Shown: positions 23,701-35,543 of the stretch, in pieces
Position numbering within the stretch: position 1 is the first letter of the stretch
Layout of the letters: each line of letters opens with the position of its first letter
From: Mariannaea sp. PMI_226
Lineage: Eukaryota; Ascomycota; Sordariomycetes; Hypocreales; Nectriaceae
Assembly: GCA_024336345.1 (NCBI GenBank)
Contig: JANFOG010000002.1
Span: forward strand, 1,364,001 to 1,428,000
Reading direction: 5' to 3'
DNA: 64,000 nucleotides
Program-made: the position numbers and the translations under genes
Notes under the pieces: model-generated
Database searches by the model: none
Seen by the model: only the letters and a program-made list of their open reading frames with translations
Told to the model about the DNA's origin: nothing

Positions 23701-24152
23701 TGAAGTATGAAATGCCTTATGAAGTATCAGATGAATTGAGCAAAGTTCCATCAAAGGAAAGACTTACACGCCCTACACCACTTCATACAAACAGTAGTCT
23801 ACATAGTATCACAAAAACGCCTAACGTTAGTTTGCTGACTGTCAAATGAGCATAGTGATTAGTGTCACTAATTATGGGTACGCATTGTTCTGAACACGGT
23901 AAAAACTGATCAGGGTATGTCATGTTTGCTTGTCAACCGACCAATCTATAAATGACTGCCAAGACCACTAATTATCTTGTAGGTGGGCAGACAATGTATG
24001 TACATAGTCTGCTATGTATCTGAGCTAAGACCTCAATTTGAGTTCGCTCACAGTTACCACGTTCTCCATCTCCATTTCCTCCATATGGGTATTCATTAAG
24101 CATTCTATCTTCTTTCATTTTACCTGCATCAAACATTCCGCTGCTAGGGAGT
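20775..24152. other. 3.4-kb gene-free region
   Basis: I find no conserved coding sequence between the Zn2Cys6 start and the dehydrogenase stop. Open frames are short and overlap on both strands. The region includes a C-rich tract near 20927-20961, a GGA repeat near 22629, and A/T-rich DNA from about 23600 to 24130. It should contain the promoter of the Zn2Cys6 gene and the 3' UTR of the dehydrogenase. Confidence 0.55.
22629..22656. repeat. (GGA)n microsatellite
   Basis: A 28-nt run of GGA trinucleotides, followed by GGCGGC. On the minus strand it translates as a proline run inside a longer open frame that I do not regard as a gene. Confidence 0.9.
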
Positions 24153-25978
24153 TTAAATGTACTTATAGGGGTTCATGATGCCGTTCTGAACATACGAGCG
24201 TTAGGACCAGAGCTTGGATAGGCCAGGGGGAGGGGGAAATAAGGTAATGGGACAAGCAAAATGAAACTTGGCTGATTGAAAAAAAAAGGGGTAATAAGGT
24301 TAAGACGGGGAAAACTCACGGGATCATAGAGGTTCTTAATCTGCTTCATCAGACCAAGAGTAGCATCGTCTCGGCTGTAGCCAACAAACTTCTTCTTGGC
24401 AATGCCCAGGCCATGTTCGGCACTGATGCTTCCATTGCGCTTCTGGATCCACTCATACACAAAGGGCTCCAGCGCCTTCTCGACCTTGGGGTCGTATCGA
24501 CGGACGGGGATGTTGAGGTGCAGGTTGGAGTCACCCATATGTCCATAACCAAGGACTGCTACGACGGGATGCTCCTCAGTGTCGCCCAGAAGACCAGCCT
24601 CCTCCATGCGGGCCTTGGTGTCCTCGACGAGCTGGTACATTTCCTTCAGGGGGATAGATACATCGTACTTGTAAGTGCCACCCCAGTGACCAAGGCACTC
24701 AGTAATACCTTCGCGCCAGCCCCAAAGGTTCTTAATCTGGGTTTCGTCTTGAGCCACCACGCCGTCGGCAATGACCTCGTTGGTCATGACATCTTCGAGG
24801 AAAGCCTCGAGCTTGGCGTAATCGTGCTCGCCGTTAGATCCACTTGTCTCGATAAGACAGTAGAAAGGGTGCTCTCCCTCTAGAGGCTTGTCTTGACCCT
24901 TGACCTGGGAGACAATCTGTTGGCTCTTACCATCCATGAGCTCAAAGGCGGACAGAATTTCGCCAAGTTGCTTCTTGGCCTCACGGAAAGCAAGCTGAGC
25001 CTTCTCGTAGGATTCGAGACCGAAGAAGGCGACGTTGACGGCTGCAGAGCGCTGAGGGCAGTGGATGGAAACCTTGGTGATTATGCCAAGAGTACCCTCA
25101 GCACCAATGAAGAGCTGCTTGAGATCGTAACCGGTGTTGTTCTTGCGCAGGGTGCAGAGGTCGTTCAAGATGGTTCCATCGGGTAGAACAGCCTCGACAC
25201 CCAGAACAGTGCCGTGGAGGCTGCCGTACCGAAGAAGTCGCAGACCACCAGCGTTGGTAGCAAGGTTGCCGCCAACCTGGCAAGATCCCTTGGCACCCAG
25301 ATCAAGAGGGAAGATGTAACCCCGTTGGGCAAGATATGAATCGGCAGACTCGAGAATGACACCAGCGTCCACAACGAGGGCGCCACTGACTTCGTCAAAG
25401 GAGCGAATCTGATTCATGCGGGCAAGGCTGATGACAATCTCGTCAAAAACAGGAATGGAGCCGCCAACAAGACCAGTATTTCCACCCTGAGGAACAACAG
25501 CCAGACGCTGCTCGTTGCAGTACTTAAGGATCTGGCTGACCTCCTCGGTGGTGGAGGGCTTGAGGACCAAACGGGTCTGTCCCTTGTATTTGTGCATCCA
25601 GTCCTCATTGAAAGGCTCAAGGTCGCTCTCGTCAATGGACTTTGAGACGCCATCCAGAAGCGCTGATGGGTTGTTTCCCAGAATCTCACGGAAGTGGGCC
25701 ACGTGCTCCTGGGTGACGGCGTTGAATCGAGCGTCCCGCTTGAGACTTGGGTAGGTGTCTGCAGTCAACTTAGTCTGCCGGGCCAATGAAGGAGCAATCA
25801 GCCTGCGGGAGGTTGTAGAAATTGCTCTGGTAGCTCTGAGTGATTGGCACGCTGGCGAGAAGGATGATGGCCTGGCCGCAGCGACGCATCTGCGGGATGA
25901 GCTGCAGATGTTAGACGAGGCATTGGCGGCGACGCTGGGTTTCCTCAACGCGCGCATGAGGTTTGAACGAGACGCCAT
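24153..25978 (-). CDS. DLD2: Mitochondrial FAD-linked D-lactate / D-2-hydroxyglutarate dehydrogenase
   Basis: Spliced model, complement: 24320-25978 and 24153-24185; 563 aa. The 134-nt intron begins GTGAGT right after NLYDP and joins NGIMNPYKYI, the usual C-terminus of the family. Without splicing the end is wrong. The N-terminal 60 residues are rich in Arg, Ser and Ala with no acidic run, fitting a mitochondrial presequence. FAD-binding PCMH motifs are PQGGNTGLVGGSIP (about residues 163-176), GSCQVGGNLATNAGG and GAEGTLGIIT. The C-terminal catalytic part has GHMGDSNLHLN and SAEHGLGIAKKK, with the conserved His residues. It oxidises D-2-hydroxy acids and passes electrons to the respiratory chain or an acceptor. 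I favour the Dld2 type over Dld1 on overall similarity, but substrate choice is not certain. Confidence 0.92.
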
Positions 25979-27186
25979 CTTGAGTAGAATATCGCAAGCC
26001 CAAGCGAAAAGGTTGAGATTGAAGATTGGCTGAGGAATTGGAGATTTAGGAGAGCTACGTGACCAGCTTCGCCAGCAACTTTTTTGACGCTTTTGAGGGT
26101 GGTGGTGGTGCAGCGATTGCGGAGAAGCCGGCAGCGGTGGGGTGGAAGATTCCCCGAAAATGGTGCTGCTGGTACATAGTAACAGTCCATTAAATTACTA
26201 CAGAAATTTACATAGTACACATTCGTTGTAGGCATTGAGAGGAACCTCACCGGAGCTATAGCTGCTCCCCTCTGACGCAAGCTTTGTCTAGTTGCTTTTT
26301 TAGTAGGTTGTGTGGTGAGCTTTCTAGCAACCTTGCCGACTTCGGCTGGAGAGTGCCGGCAAAATCAACTCATTTCGCCGATTGGAGAAGATCTCTGGTG
26401 GTCCTGCACCCAGCGTGCCACTCGGCGTATTGGTCAAACATACCGAGGCGGGGGACGTCCATATTGACCAACGCCACGGCCTTGTCTCTCTACAGAATAA
26501 TAATCATTTCTATAATCATAAATATTACTCCGCCTATGACTTCATAAGTCAGTGGAATAGCCACGGCTATCACCTCTCCAATTCACCCTACTCAACACTT
26601 CCCAAGCCCCAGCTTTCGTGAGCAGTTCATCTCTTCCTCGGCAAAGCAAACCTCAGCAAAGTCCCCTATTAGTAAGTCATATATATTGGTGAACAATGAC
26701 CTCATAGGTTGAGTCTGGTATAATATGAAATCAAATTGGGCGTAGATGAAAAACGATGTATGCATTCAAGTTGTATAATTGTCTTAGTTCTTTCTTGTTG
26801 TCTTATTACTAACCATTAACAACAACTACAAACGAAAGAAAGGTAGTTCGTAGACGAATACGCACTGCTATCCTCCCTACCTTAATCAATTCACTCTGGT
26901 ATAGTGCTCTGTAATTCCAAGGGATATCCATTTGCTTAGCCTCTCGCCTGCCACCAAAACACCAGCTGATGCGCTCGAACAATAAAAGGGCAAAGTAACG
27001 TAGTCTCACTCGACATTTCTCTTCCGCGTCCAACTCTGCGTATACCTTTCTACCAAGGGGCCAGGCACGTATATGGTGCCTTCCCTGGGTGGCAGGTGAT
27101 GGCGGTTTGAATCATCCCCCTTTCAACCCATCCCAATAAGAAGGAGAAAAAAAAGATGGCGTGTCCCCCCTTTCCACTCTTTCAGC
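25979..27186. other. Intergenic region upstream of the dehydrogenase
   Basis: About 1.2 kb between the alpha-actinin stop and the dehydrogenase start, both on the minus strand. It should contain the dehydrogenase promoter. A/T-rich DNA spans about 26490-26800. I see no gene. Confidence 0.55.
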
Positions 27187-30046
27187 TCACTCCGAAATCC
27201 CATTCACCTGTCCCTCCTTGAGTTGGGTTCCAGGCTCGACAATGTTGGTCTTGTCTTGTAGTACGCCGCTCTCCCCAGCGGCGTTGCGTCCTTCTCGCTG
27301 ATCGTTGATCATATTCTCCATGAAGGAAATGTAGTCAAATTGGGGTACGCCCCGGTCTTCAGACATATCCGGCCCGTTATGTGCAGGCATCATCTCAACC
27401 AATTGGTCAATCACCTCATCTGGTACTAGACTGTGCCGCAGGTCCATCTCAGTCACGTATGGTTTACCATCGGCAACCTCTCGGAATGACTGGAATACTT
27501 GCTCAGCCGTATTTTGATCCTCCGTCACATCTACCATGAATCGGATAAACTGCTCGAATGTGACATAATCTCGTCCACTGGACGTATCCAGGAAATAATC
27601 GTGCATTTCATCTTCCGAGAAGACAAGACCAAGTGAGGCAAGTGCCGCACTAAATTCGAGCTCCTGCAGGCAATTGGTGTCATCGCGGTCAAAGTGACGG
27701 AAAACACTCTCGAACTCCTCTAGCTGAATAGGCGTCAGATTGGTCATGTTTCGTGCGACCATTTGGTTTTCCAGGAAGGCGAGCTTCTTTTGGACTGAGG
27801 TCTTCACTAAACCGAGCTCGTACATGAGCTCGTCGTAGGTATAAGTTGTGAAATCGTTTTCTTCAATATTAGCCTCTTGACACTTTTCATCGACCGAGGC
27901 AATAGTATCGAGATATCTATCCAGTGGGGGAAGATTATCGCTCAACTTTCTGACATGATGCAATTGGTCCTCAATATCTCCATCAAGGCCAGATATAGCC
28001 AACTGCATCGTGTTCAGTGCCATGGCGAAGTCATTGGCCTTGTCTGCGAACGACTTCCGCAGAGCGTTCTTGATACTATTGACGTCTGTTAGTCGGAAAT
28101 CAAAATTCATACCATTCATAAACACAACTCACTCTCGGATGGTCTCATTGATCAGCTGGGCCCGAGTCATCTCGGCTTGTGATAATTCAGTCCAGCATTG
28201 CTCGAGCGTATCCAGACTTAGTTCCACTGGCGGGTTGTATGGCCGCAGGCGATATGTTCCAAGCTTCGTCTTGATATTTCCGAGCAAAGTTGCTAGATCG
28301 CTCTTCTCGGCAACCCACTCACGCTTCTTTCCCCTCTTGTATCCGGCAAACTCGGTTGCCTGGGCTTTCGCATCTGTGTAGGTGCCCTCGAACTTCGCTT
28401 CACGCCATGATTCAACTTGTGCTCGAATAACGCGAAGCAACTCTCGCATGCGACGTTCATATGCGCTCTGCATCTCCCATGCACCCTGCATATTGTTGAC
28501 AAACTTCTCAACACGACGTCCAGCGTTCTCTACCTTCTCCATTTGTGAAAATGCGTGAAACCAGTAGGCAATGTATGTCATCAAACTCCGCTCATCTGGC
28601 TTGGCCACATCACACACATCCTCAACGTCAAGCAGTCTGGGGATACCAATCTCCTTATGTGCGATATCAAAGGCCATCTGCATGTTTCCGCGGTGGTCTG
28701 CTTTGTCGAGGGCATCATAGTCAATGAGATCGGGCCTGTGGATATCGAGTAGCGCACAAAAGGCAAGACCGTCGTTCCAGCTGGCGCTGAAGTCTCGAAC
28801 TTCTACCTCATCGTAGCATGCTGTTTTCCTTTGGCACCATAGCAGCAGACCTTCTTTGGCTGACATGCCCTCTTCATTGATATCGCTAATGGTGAATCGC
28901 AAAATCAAGGTCCAGATGAGGCCCAAGACAATCTTGCGGTTTCCATCAACAACATCTTCTGCACCAATGTTGGTCATCTGGATACCCCTAGACTTGATAA
29001 AATCAAGCGCAAGATTGGCATTTTCGAACTTTTGCACACGGAGTTTGGGTTTGGAGGCATAGCGACCTAGAGATTCGTGGGATAGGCATTCGAGAAGATG
29101 AATGAGCATTACCTGGGGAGCATGTCTAGTTAGTACTTGCCGAGAGCATTGGAATTTTGGCAGAATGTCGGTAACGTACACCATCACTGAGATCGGCCAC
29201 TAGATCTTTGACCTCGAGGCTGCGAGCCTCGATTTTTGTGTTGAGCCTACAAGAAGAATAAAAGGAATCAGCATGCCACTTTGATCATTCAGGGGGGTGT
29301 GCAGCACAACACTGCCAGGGCAGACGAAAGGACAGAATAGAGAACCCTAGACGAAACACCTCTGAAAAAAATGCAATCAACGCAGGATGGGCCTACCATT
29401 TTGTAAAGGTCTTTTGTTGGACCGTAATCCACCTCTGCTGTTCAGCAAAAGCCATTCTCGTCAAGCCAGAATCATGCGGGGGCTCGACGGCAGCAAGAGC
29501 ATCAGCAGGGCTGCTGGAACTTCTCTGGAATCTCCGAGCTTTGTTGGAAGGTTTCTCCCTACTCTGTTTGACGCCCAATGAGAAACTTCTGCTTCCAGAT
29601 CGCTGGAGTCGTGCCTCATGCAACTGCGACTTGTCGCGCCGGGATCGCGGGGTGGGGGAGGACGAGGCTGCGCTGGCTATGGAACTTGCGCTGGCGCTGG
29701 TGAGGGTCCTGGGCCTGCTGCACGGATCGTCAAGACAATCGAGAGACAGGGAGCTGGGGCGAGAGGAGGAAGAGTCGACAGAGCTTGCGGTTGTGGATGC
29801 AAACGATGTTGTCGAGAACGCGGAGGTGGTGGAAATGATCGACAGTCGAGAAGAGCAAATGGATGGAGACTGCTGGCGACGTAGTTGATGATCGGGCTGG
29901 CTTTGAGGTTGGTGTTGGAGTTGGTGTGGTTGGGGTTGGCCGGAGAGTAAACAAAAATCGGGGAATTTCTCGTTGCCGTCGACGTTGCCGGGCTGCAGTG
30001 GTGGCATCCCCTGAGCTCCATCCCCAACAGCGGGACTGGCGTCCAT
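27187..30046 (-). CDS. acnA: Alpha-actinin, actin cross-linking protein
   Basis: Spliced model, complement: 29397-30046, 29180-29246, 28133-29112, 27187-28075; 861 aa. Junctions restore FTKWLNTKIEARSLEVKDL, then LSDGVMLIHLLECLS, then INETIRDIKNALRKSFADK, all in frame. Two calponin-homology domains follow from about residue 205, with the second holding SKPKLRVQKFENANLAL and later DIHRPDLIDYD. Spectrin-like helical repeats and a C-terminal pair of EF-hand-like segments follow (FRHFDRDDTNCLQELEF is the clearest). The protein bundles actin at the contractile ring, septa and hyphal tip. The first 200 or so residues are a Ser/Gln/Pro-rich tract not part of the core fold. An in-frame Met directly before AFAEQQRW could be the real start. 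Confidence 0.92.
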
Positions 30047-32119
30047 ACTAGGCGATTTTTAGTGAGGTCGTTCCAGCGGTTAAGAGGTGCCTAGCGCTTG
30101 GGTTGCCGGTGGTGGCGAGATGACGTGCCCCCCAAGGCTGCTGTCTCTGGCTATTGATAGAATACGAGCTGGGCGCAACAAACAGAGAGAGAGAGAGAGA
30201 GACAACGTTTGTAGCGTAACCCTTGGGATACGCGCAGGTTTATTTACAAACAGAAGCAAAGAATGCAAAAAAAAAAAAAAAGTTCAAAGGTCCGGCCTTC
30301 GCTCACAAATGAAAGAGATTCAACAAGAAAATACGTCAAAGGGGAATAATGTCAGATCCCGCTTTGCCTTTATACTGCGTTGAGAGGCACCACAAAGCTA
30401 GTGGGCGACGACATTTATCAATCTCAGTTCATAGACCATCCCCTGGATGCCCTCACCCATAGTATTCTGTTTTACCTTATCCCCCTTGATGGTTCTTTTG
30501 ATACTTTCCTCAGTTTCGGGGCACGAATATGGATGTTTGCGCTCCTACATGATGCTAGACCCTGGGCCCCCCGAGGTTTAGTAGCTCTCCAGTTCCAGTT
30601 CATCCTCTATCTTTCCTGTCCTATAAACAGCCTCCTGAAACTCGAGTATCGTCCAACGATAACGCGAGTTGCTCCTCTTTCCACATTCACCCAGGTAGTG
30701 ATCTGAATCATCCAAACCAGTTCACACGCCCTGGCCGCATATGGCTGGCCATTCATGCGAACCCGTCCAGGGACATCCTTGCCCCTTGTATGTTTGTTTT
30801 GACAAGGGGGGGGGGCAGTTGTCCTCCACCTCACAACCATCAAACCCATCATCTTACGACTGGATGTGACTTACAACATGAATACACCGAATACGCAAGC
30901 TAATTATAATGCAATATCCGCAAAATAGCGATAAAAAAAAGGGGGCGGTGGCCTATTTCCCAGTGCTGCTTTTTACTTCCTATGATTGAATCTATAGTTT
31001 CTGCCGCTATCGTGAGATCTGCATAATACTCTCTTACAAGAGATCTTAATGCCCCGCGAAACCGTCGCACGTTTCATCGTCCATGATCAATCAAGCCAAG
31101 TTATTTATGGAAGCAGCACCGTCCATGCACCAGGCACTATTCGCGGGGTTATTGTTAGTTTCTAAAACACTTTGTGAACCCCTCTTCATATCATTTTTCC
31201 GTCTCTTTAGTTGCCAATCTGGGCATGTAGCACCGAGCTGTAGCACTGAACCGTGTGTTTGGGAGTGCTATATGTCTCACAGGAAAATAGTTTGATGCTG
31301 CGTATACGGTCTCATCCCTACTTATAGCACCTCAGACATCGGGCGATTGTCTTGCTTTCCTATACTAAACACGAAACAAAGTCTCCTATTGGCACCCGAT
31401 TGCAACGTCCTATACAATCGCCGGTGATTCGAAACATCCACGCAGGATTTTGTGTCAAACAAGCAGTCTTTCGGCATCCTTAAATCTCCAATAGAAGTAG
31501 GAACTGCACCATTCTTGCCATTTATCGTAAGTTACCATCGTGCCTAAAGTTAGACAATAGCCCTGGGGTTGCCAGCCAGTGATGGCAGTGAACAGAACTA
31601 TTGAAGCTGTTGCAACAGTCAGCTGTACTAGTTATAGTACTGAGCTAGCATTTCTGGAAGGCTGCGTTTGGGCCATAATAATGATGCGGATGAGTTATCC
31701 ATAATAAGCTACTCAACCAACGCCCAAGTATTCAAGAGAAGTCTACCGCCCCTAACACAAGCTGGGGTGCGGTGTCTCTCACGGTGCTCACCCACCAGAT
31801 TATCAAGCCTTGATATGGACGCATTCGATTGAGATGCTGTTCAGAGGTGGACACACTGACCAAGCAAGGCGTGACTACTGTGGCAGTCATCGTTGAGCAC
31901 TACGATGAAACGCTTCCATATCTTAATCCCCGGTAAAATCTGATATCTGTACTTGAGAATTGATTTCGAACAATAAATGCATTTGGAAGCCATCCTTGAT
32001 GAGGCTTAGTAGCTTCCGTCAGGCTCAACGCCTCCGAATCGAGTGACTGATGCATCCCATTTTATACACTCTTTATACATCATATATCATACAGGTCAAC
32101 AGGCCGCATTTTATCTCTT
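30047..32119. other. 2.1-kb gene-free region
   Basis: The left part is the alpha-actinin promoter and 5' leader, with a GAGA repeat near 30185-30202 and an A-run near 30268. The rest is A/T-rich with no recognisable coding sequence. The right end should hold the 3' UTR of the bL19m gene. Confidence 0.55.
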
Positions 32120-32841
32120 CTATTTGCCCTTCTTCTGCCCAGACTGCTTCGCCCGTGACCGCAGGGCATACCGCTCCTTCTTCCAGGCAAACACCAGCTG
32201 GTCCACACTGCCCATGTCGTGCTTGGGCTTGCGCATATATGTCAAGCGAGCTCTGCGCGCGCGCTTAGGTCGTCTCCAAATGATGTCGATGCCCGTGACG
32301 GTAGGGCTGTAGATCTTGAACCACATCTCCACTCCCACCTTCATCATTTGTCCACGTAGTAGAATCGCCGTGTCCTGCCCACGGCGACGGATCTGAATAA
32401 AAGCACCGGCGAACGGCTCACCCGCTTTGGTCGATACCATCAGAACGTCTCCAACCTTGGCGCTGTCGGCATGTTCGCGGGAGAAAAGGCGAGTTCGGGC
32501 TCCTGTGGGATCCAGTTTGGCGATCTGCTTCTCGAGGAGGGCCGGCATCGGGTCGGGGTGGGTGGCACGGATGGAGGGTACTTCAGGCCAAACGGCAAAT
32601 TTGCTGACCTTCTCCTTCTCGGCTCCTATGGATTACATGTCAGTAAAGTGAACGGAAGAGAGTCTGGGAGAAACGTGGGGTTGGACGTACGTTGTCGTCC
32701 GCTGAACTCATTGCGAGGGATAGACTTGGCGGGAGTGGCCGCCGCCGCCGAGAGGCATCGCTGAAATGACCTCTGGTATCTTGTCTGACGGAAGACAGAC
32801 TTCAGACAGCCTGCTGACCGTCCCACCGTCGCAACGTTCAT
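32120..32841 (-). CDS. IMG1: Mitochondrial large-subunit ribosomal protein bL19m
   Basis: Spliced model, complement: 32691-32841 and 32120-32625; 218 aa. The 65-nt intron has GTACGT, a TACTGAC branch site and TAG. Exon 1 is rich in Arg, Ser and Ala (MNVATVGRSAGCLKSVFRQ..), a typical presequence. The core contains GDVLMV, FAGAFIQIRRRGQDTAILLRG.. and VEMWFKIYSPTVTGIDI, the bL19 fold. The Lys/Arg-rich C-terminus ends in SGQKKGK. It belongs to the mitoribosomal large subunit. It starts 229 bp from a divergent gene that also encodes a likely mitochondrial protein. Confidence 0.92.
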
Positions 32842-33070
32842 TGTGGCTGAATTGTCGTGATTGAGATGCTGAGCCGACGCTAGAATTTCTGAAGCTTCGA
32901 AGTTCCTTGGGTCCCTGGCCTGCCAATTCTGCTACATGATTGGTCCGGTGCCACAGTTTCTCCGGCCAATCCCCGGCCCCTCCACGCATTTGCGCCCATC
33001 ATTTTGGTAGCAGGAACTTCTCTAAATACCTTCATTTTGCTTGATTGTTTGTCCAGCTCTCTCTGCAAGT
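32842..33070. promoter_or_regulatory. Compact bidirectional promoter of two mitochondrial-protein genes
   Basis: Only 229 bp separate the start codons of bL19m (-) and the unnamed mitochondrial protein (+). GATTGG at 32938-32943 (ATTGG = CCAAT on the minus strand) and GGCCAATCC at 32964-32972 are two CCAAT elements in opposite orientations, likely CCAAT-binding complex sites. Confidence 0.6.
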
Positions 33071-34269
33071 ATGGTCAGAAAGCCTTTCACTCAGGCCATT
33101 CGGCCTCTGGCTGGCCTATGCAGCCCCTTGGCGACCCTACCAGTCCGCCAATTCAGCTCAACACCATCATACGGTTCGTTTGCTTGGTTCGATTTTATAT
33201 CGTTCAATCGCTCACAAAAGTATCTTCAGGCCTAAGAGCTGTCTTCACCGAAACTGAGAACCCCGACTTGAACCAGGTCCTCAACAGCATCCAGGAAAAG
33301 ATCATTCTTCCCGCCCACCTGCCAGAAAAGCAGCGAAAGCTCATATTCGACCCCAAGAAGCGAAATTTCATCCAACAGAACCCCATTGTCATCGAGCTCG
33401 ACGGTCTCGAGCATAAATTCTCCTTCATCGATCGATTCAAGGAACTACCCAACGCTCAAAAAATCATGTTCAGTGCCCTCGAGCTCATGAAAACAAAGGA
33501 AGATTGGGAAAACTTGGGCACGCTCCTAGCTGGCTACAAGAAAGCCGGTGTCAAGCTCCAGCCCTTCCACTACTCAAGGATAATCCGCAAGGCCGGCCGA
33601 AACGACCAGATCTTCTCCGTTATCGAGTGTGCCAAGCAAGCTCCCAAGACAGGCTTCTTCCTCACCCAGGATACGGCCATCATTCAACTATTGACATATA
33701 TCAGCGAACGAAAACCTGCCGATGCCGTCAAGTGGAATGACGTTGTGCTCGACCTCCTCCAGCGCGAACCCCATGTCAGAAACGGCCAGACTGAGCTTCA
33801 CCCCCTTATCCTTGGTCAGATTCTGTTCTCCCAAGCCTCGGACGTCCAGGCCAGAACCCATCAGAACCAATCTGTCGATAACCAGACTGAAGTGCTCACT
33901 GACCGTGCGGCGCATCTCTCAAAGTGGTGGACTCGTCAGCTCGCTGAGGACTCAAGCCTACCCGTCTCTATCACCAAGATCACACCCGTCCACAAGTCAG
34001 GTTTGAAGCAAACTCAAGCCACACTGAGCGGAACCGAGTTTGTGCAAGTTATTGCCCTCAACCTCAAGGGCATGTCGTTGGCTCGAGAGATCGTCGGCGA
34101 TGCTACGAAGGGTCTGGAACCCGTTGAGAAGATGCTAGAGGCGCAACTACGTGATTTTGTTGAGAATTCCGGGACCCAATACCGTGCATCTTGGGTCGAG
34201 ACATACGAACAGATCGTAGGCAAGAAGCCAGAATGGAGGGTACCAACTCAACCCTCTACTGGAGCATGA
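33071..34269 (+). CDS. Unnamed mitochondrial protein of ascomycetes
   Basis: Spliced model: 33071-33173 and 33230-34269; 380 aa. The start is MVRKPFTQAIRPLAGL, and the 56-nt intron joins SSTPSY to GLRAVFTETENPDLNQVL in frame. The first 35 residues form a clear mitochondrial presequence (Arg, Ser, no acids, with an RQFSS-type cleavage region). The rest is soluble, mostly helical, with no membrane segment and no catalytic motif I recognise. Alternating helices such as EDWENLGTLLAGYKKAGVKLQPFHYSRIIRKAG resemble helical-repeat (PPR-like) proteins, but I cannot claim a PPR consensus. It shares a promoter with mitoribosomal bL19m, so a role in mitochondrial gene expression is a reasonable inference. 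No function is known to me. Confidence 0.85.
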
Positions 34270-34341
34270 GAAGAGCATTGGAATGTACCATAGTGTATTA
34301 TCTACCTTTTTTTTTTATATCCTGTACAACATGACACGTTT

Positions 34342-35543
34342 CTACGGTAGAACAATGTACTTCTCTAGATGCTTCGGCACAGCTCCCAAAAGCTTCTTTT
34401 CAGTCAGCCACTTGCGTGAGAAAAGACGATCAGCGTATCTGTAAGCACCATCGCAAAGAACAGTGACAACAGTGCTGCCCTTGCCCAGCTTCTCAGCAAC
34501 CTCCTTGGCAGCCACGACGTTGAGCGAGGAACTAGCGCCCAGGTAGAGACCCTCCTCGTCGAGGCAGCGGTAGACCATCTCGATACTCTTCTCATCAGCA
34601 ATGTGAAGCGAGCCATCGAGCAGGTCAATGTCAGGCTGGAGGTTGTCGGTGACACGGCCCTGACCAATACCCTCGGTGATGGAGGAGCCGGTTCGCTCAA
34701 CCAGCGTTCCACCCGATGAGATGTACGAATGCAGTACACTTCCAGGAGGATCAGCGAGGAAGCTCTTGACCCGCCCGTCGGACACCTCCTTCAGATACCG
34801 GGTGATGCCGGCGAGAGTACCTGCGGTACCAGTGGCGCAAGTGAAGGCGTCAATCTTGCCTTGGGTCTGAGTCCAAATCTCGGGGCCGGTGGTCTCAATG
34901 TGAGCTCGTCGGTTGGCTGTGTTGTCGAACTGGTTCGTCCAGACAGCGTTATCGAGACGCTCAGCATGGCGGCGGGCCTGGTGGTTGTAGTTCTCCGGGT
35001 TCTCGAAAGCGACGGCGGGGACTGGGTACACCTCAGCGCCGAGAAGGCGGAGGAGGTCAATCTTGCCCTGGGACTGTGTGTTGGGCATGTAAATGACAAG
35101 CTTGTAACCACGAGACCGGCAGACATGGGCAAGACCAATACCCGTGTTGCCGGCGGTACCCTCGACGACCGTGCCGCCTGGGCGGAGGAGGCCGCGCTCC
35201 TCGGCATCCTTGACGACGTAGAGAGCGGCACGATCCTTGATTGAACCACCAGGGTTCATGAACTCGGCCTTGCCAAGGATCTCGCAACCAGTCTCTTCGG
35301 AGAGCCTGTTCAGACGGATGAGGGGAGTGTTTCCGATAGCTATAGCGTGCAGTAATTCGAAATTAAGTAAAAGCGAACACAAAAAGCAATGATATGCTAG
35401 CTACACACTGGGGAAGAAAGGCGCCTACCTTCAGTCAAGCCCTTGGAGACGCCCTGTGCCCTTGACACGGCGAGAGTGTGAGCGCTGGGCTCCGCGGCCT
35501 TTGCCGCGGCGATGGCGAGGCGCCGGGCGCTGAGACGGAACAT
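34342..35543 (-). CDS. PLP-dependent cysteine synthase, mitochondrial type
   Basis: Spliced model, complement: 35429-35543 and 34342-35339; 370 aa. The 89-nt intron joins KGLTE to [11 protein letters not shown]. The N-terminal 38 residues ([19 protein letters not shown]..) look like a mitochondrial presequence. Lys73 in [11 protein letters not shown] is the expected PLP Schiff-base lysine. TAGNTGIGL and [10 protein letters not shown] match the substrate/phosphate-binding loops. The C-terminus ([17 protein letters not shown]) resembles the fungal cysteine synthase 2 branch rather than cystathionine beta-synthase, and no CBS regulatory domains follow. The expected reaction is O-acetylserine plus sulfide giving cysteine. 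Its stop is only 72 bp from the stop of the convergent upstream gene, so the 3' UTRs probably overlap. Confidence 0.93.

Noticed and set aside
29541..29888. Open frame antisense to the first alpha-actinin exon
   Set aside because: It is a shadow of the Ser-rich coding strand, with acidic low-complexity translation only.
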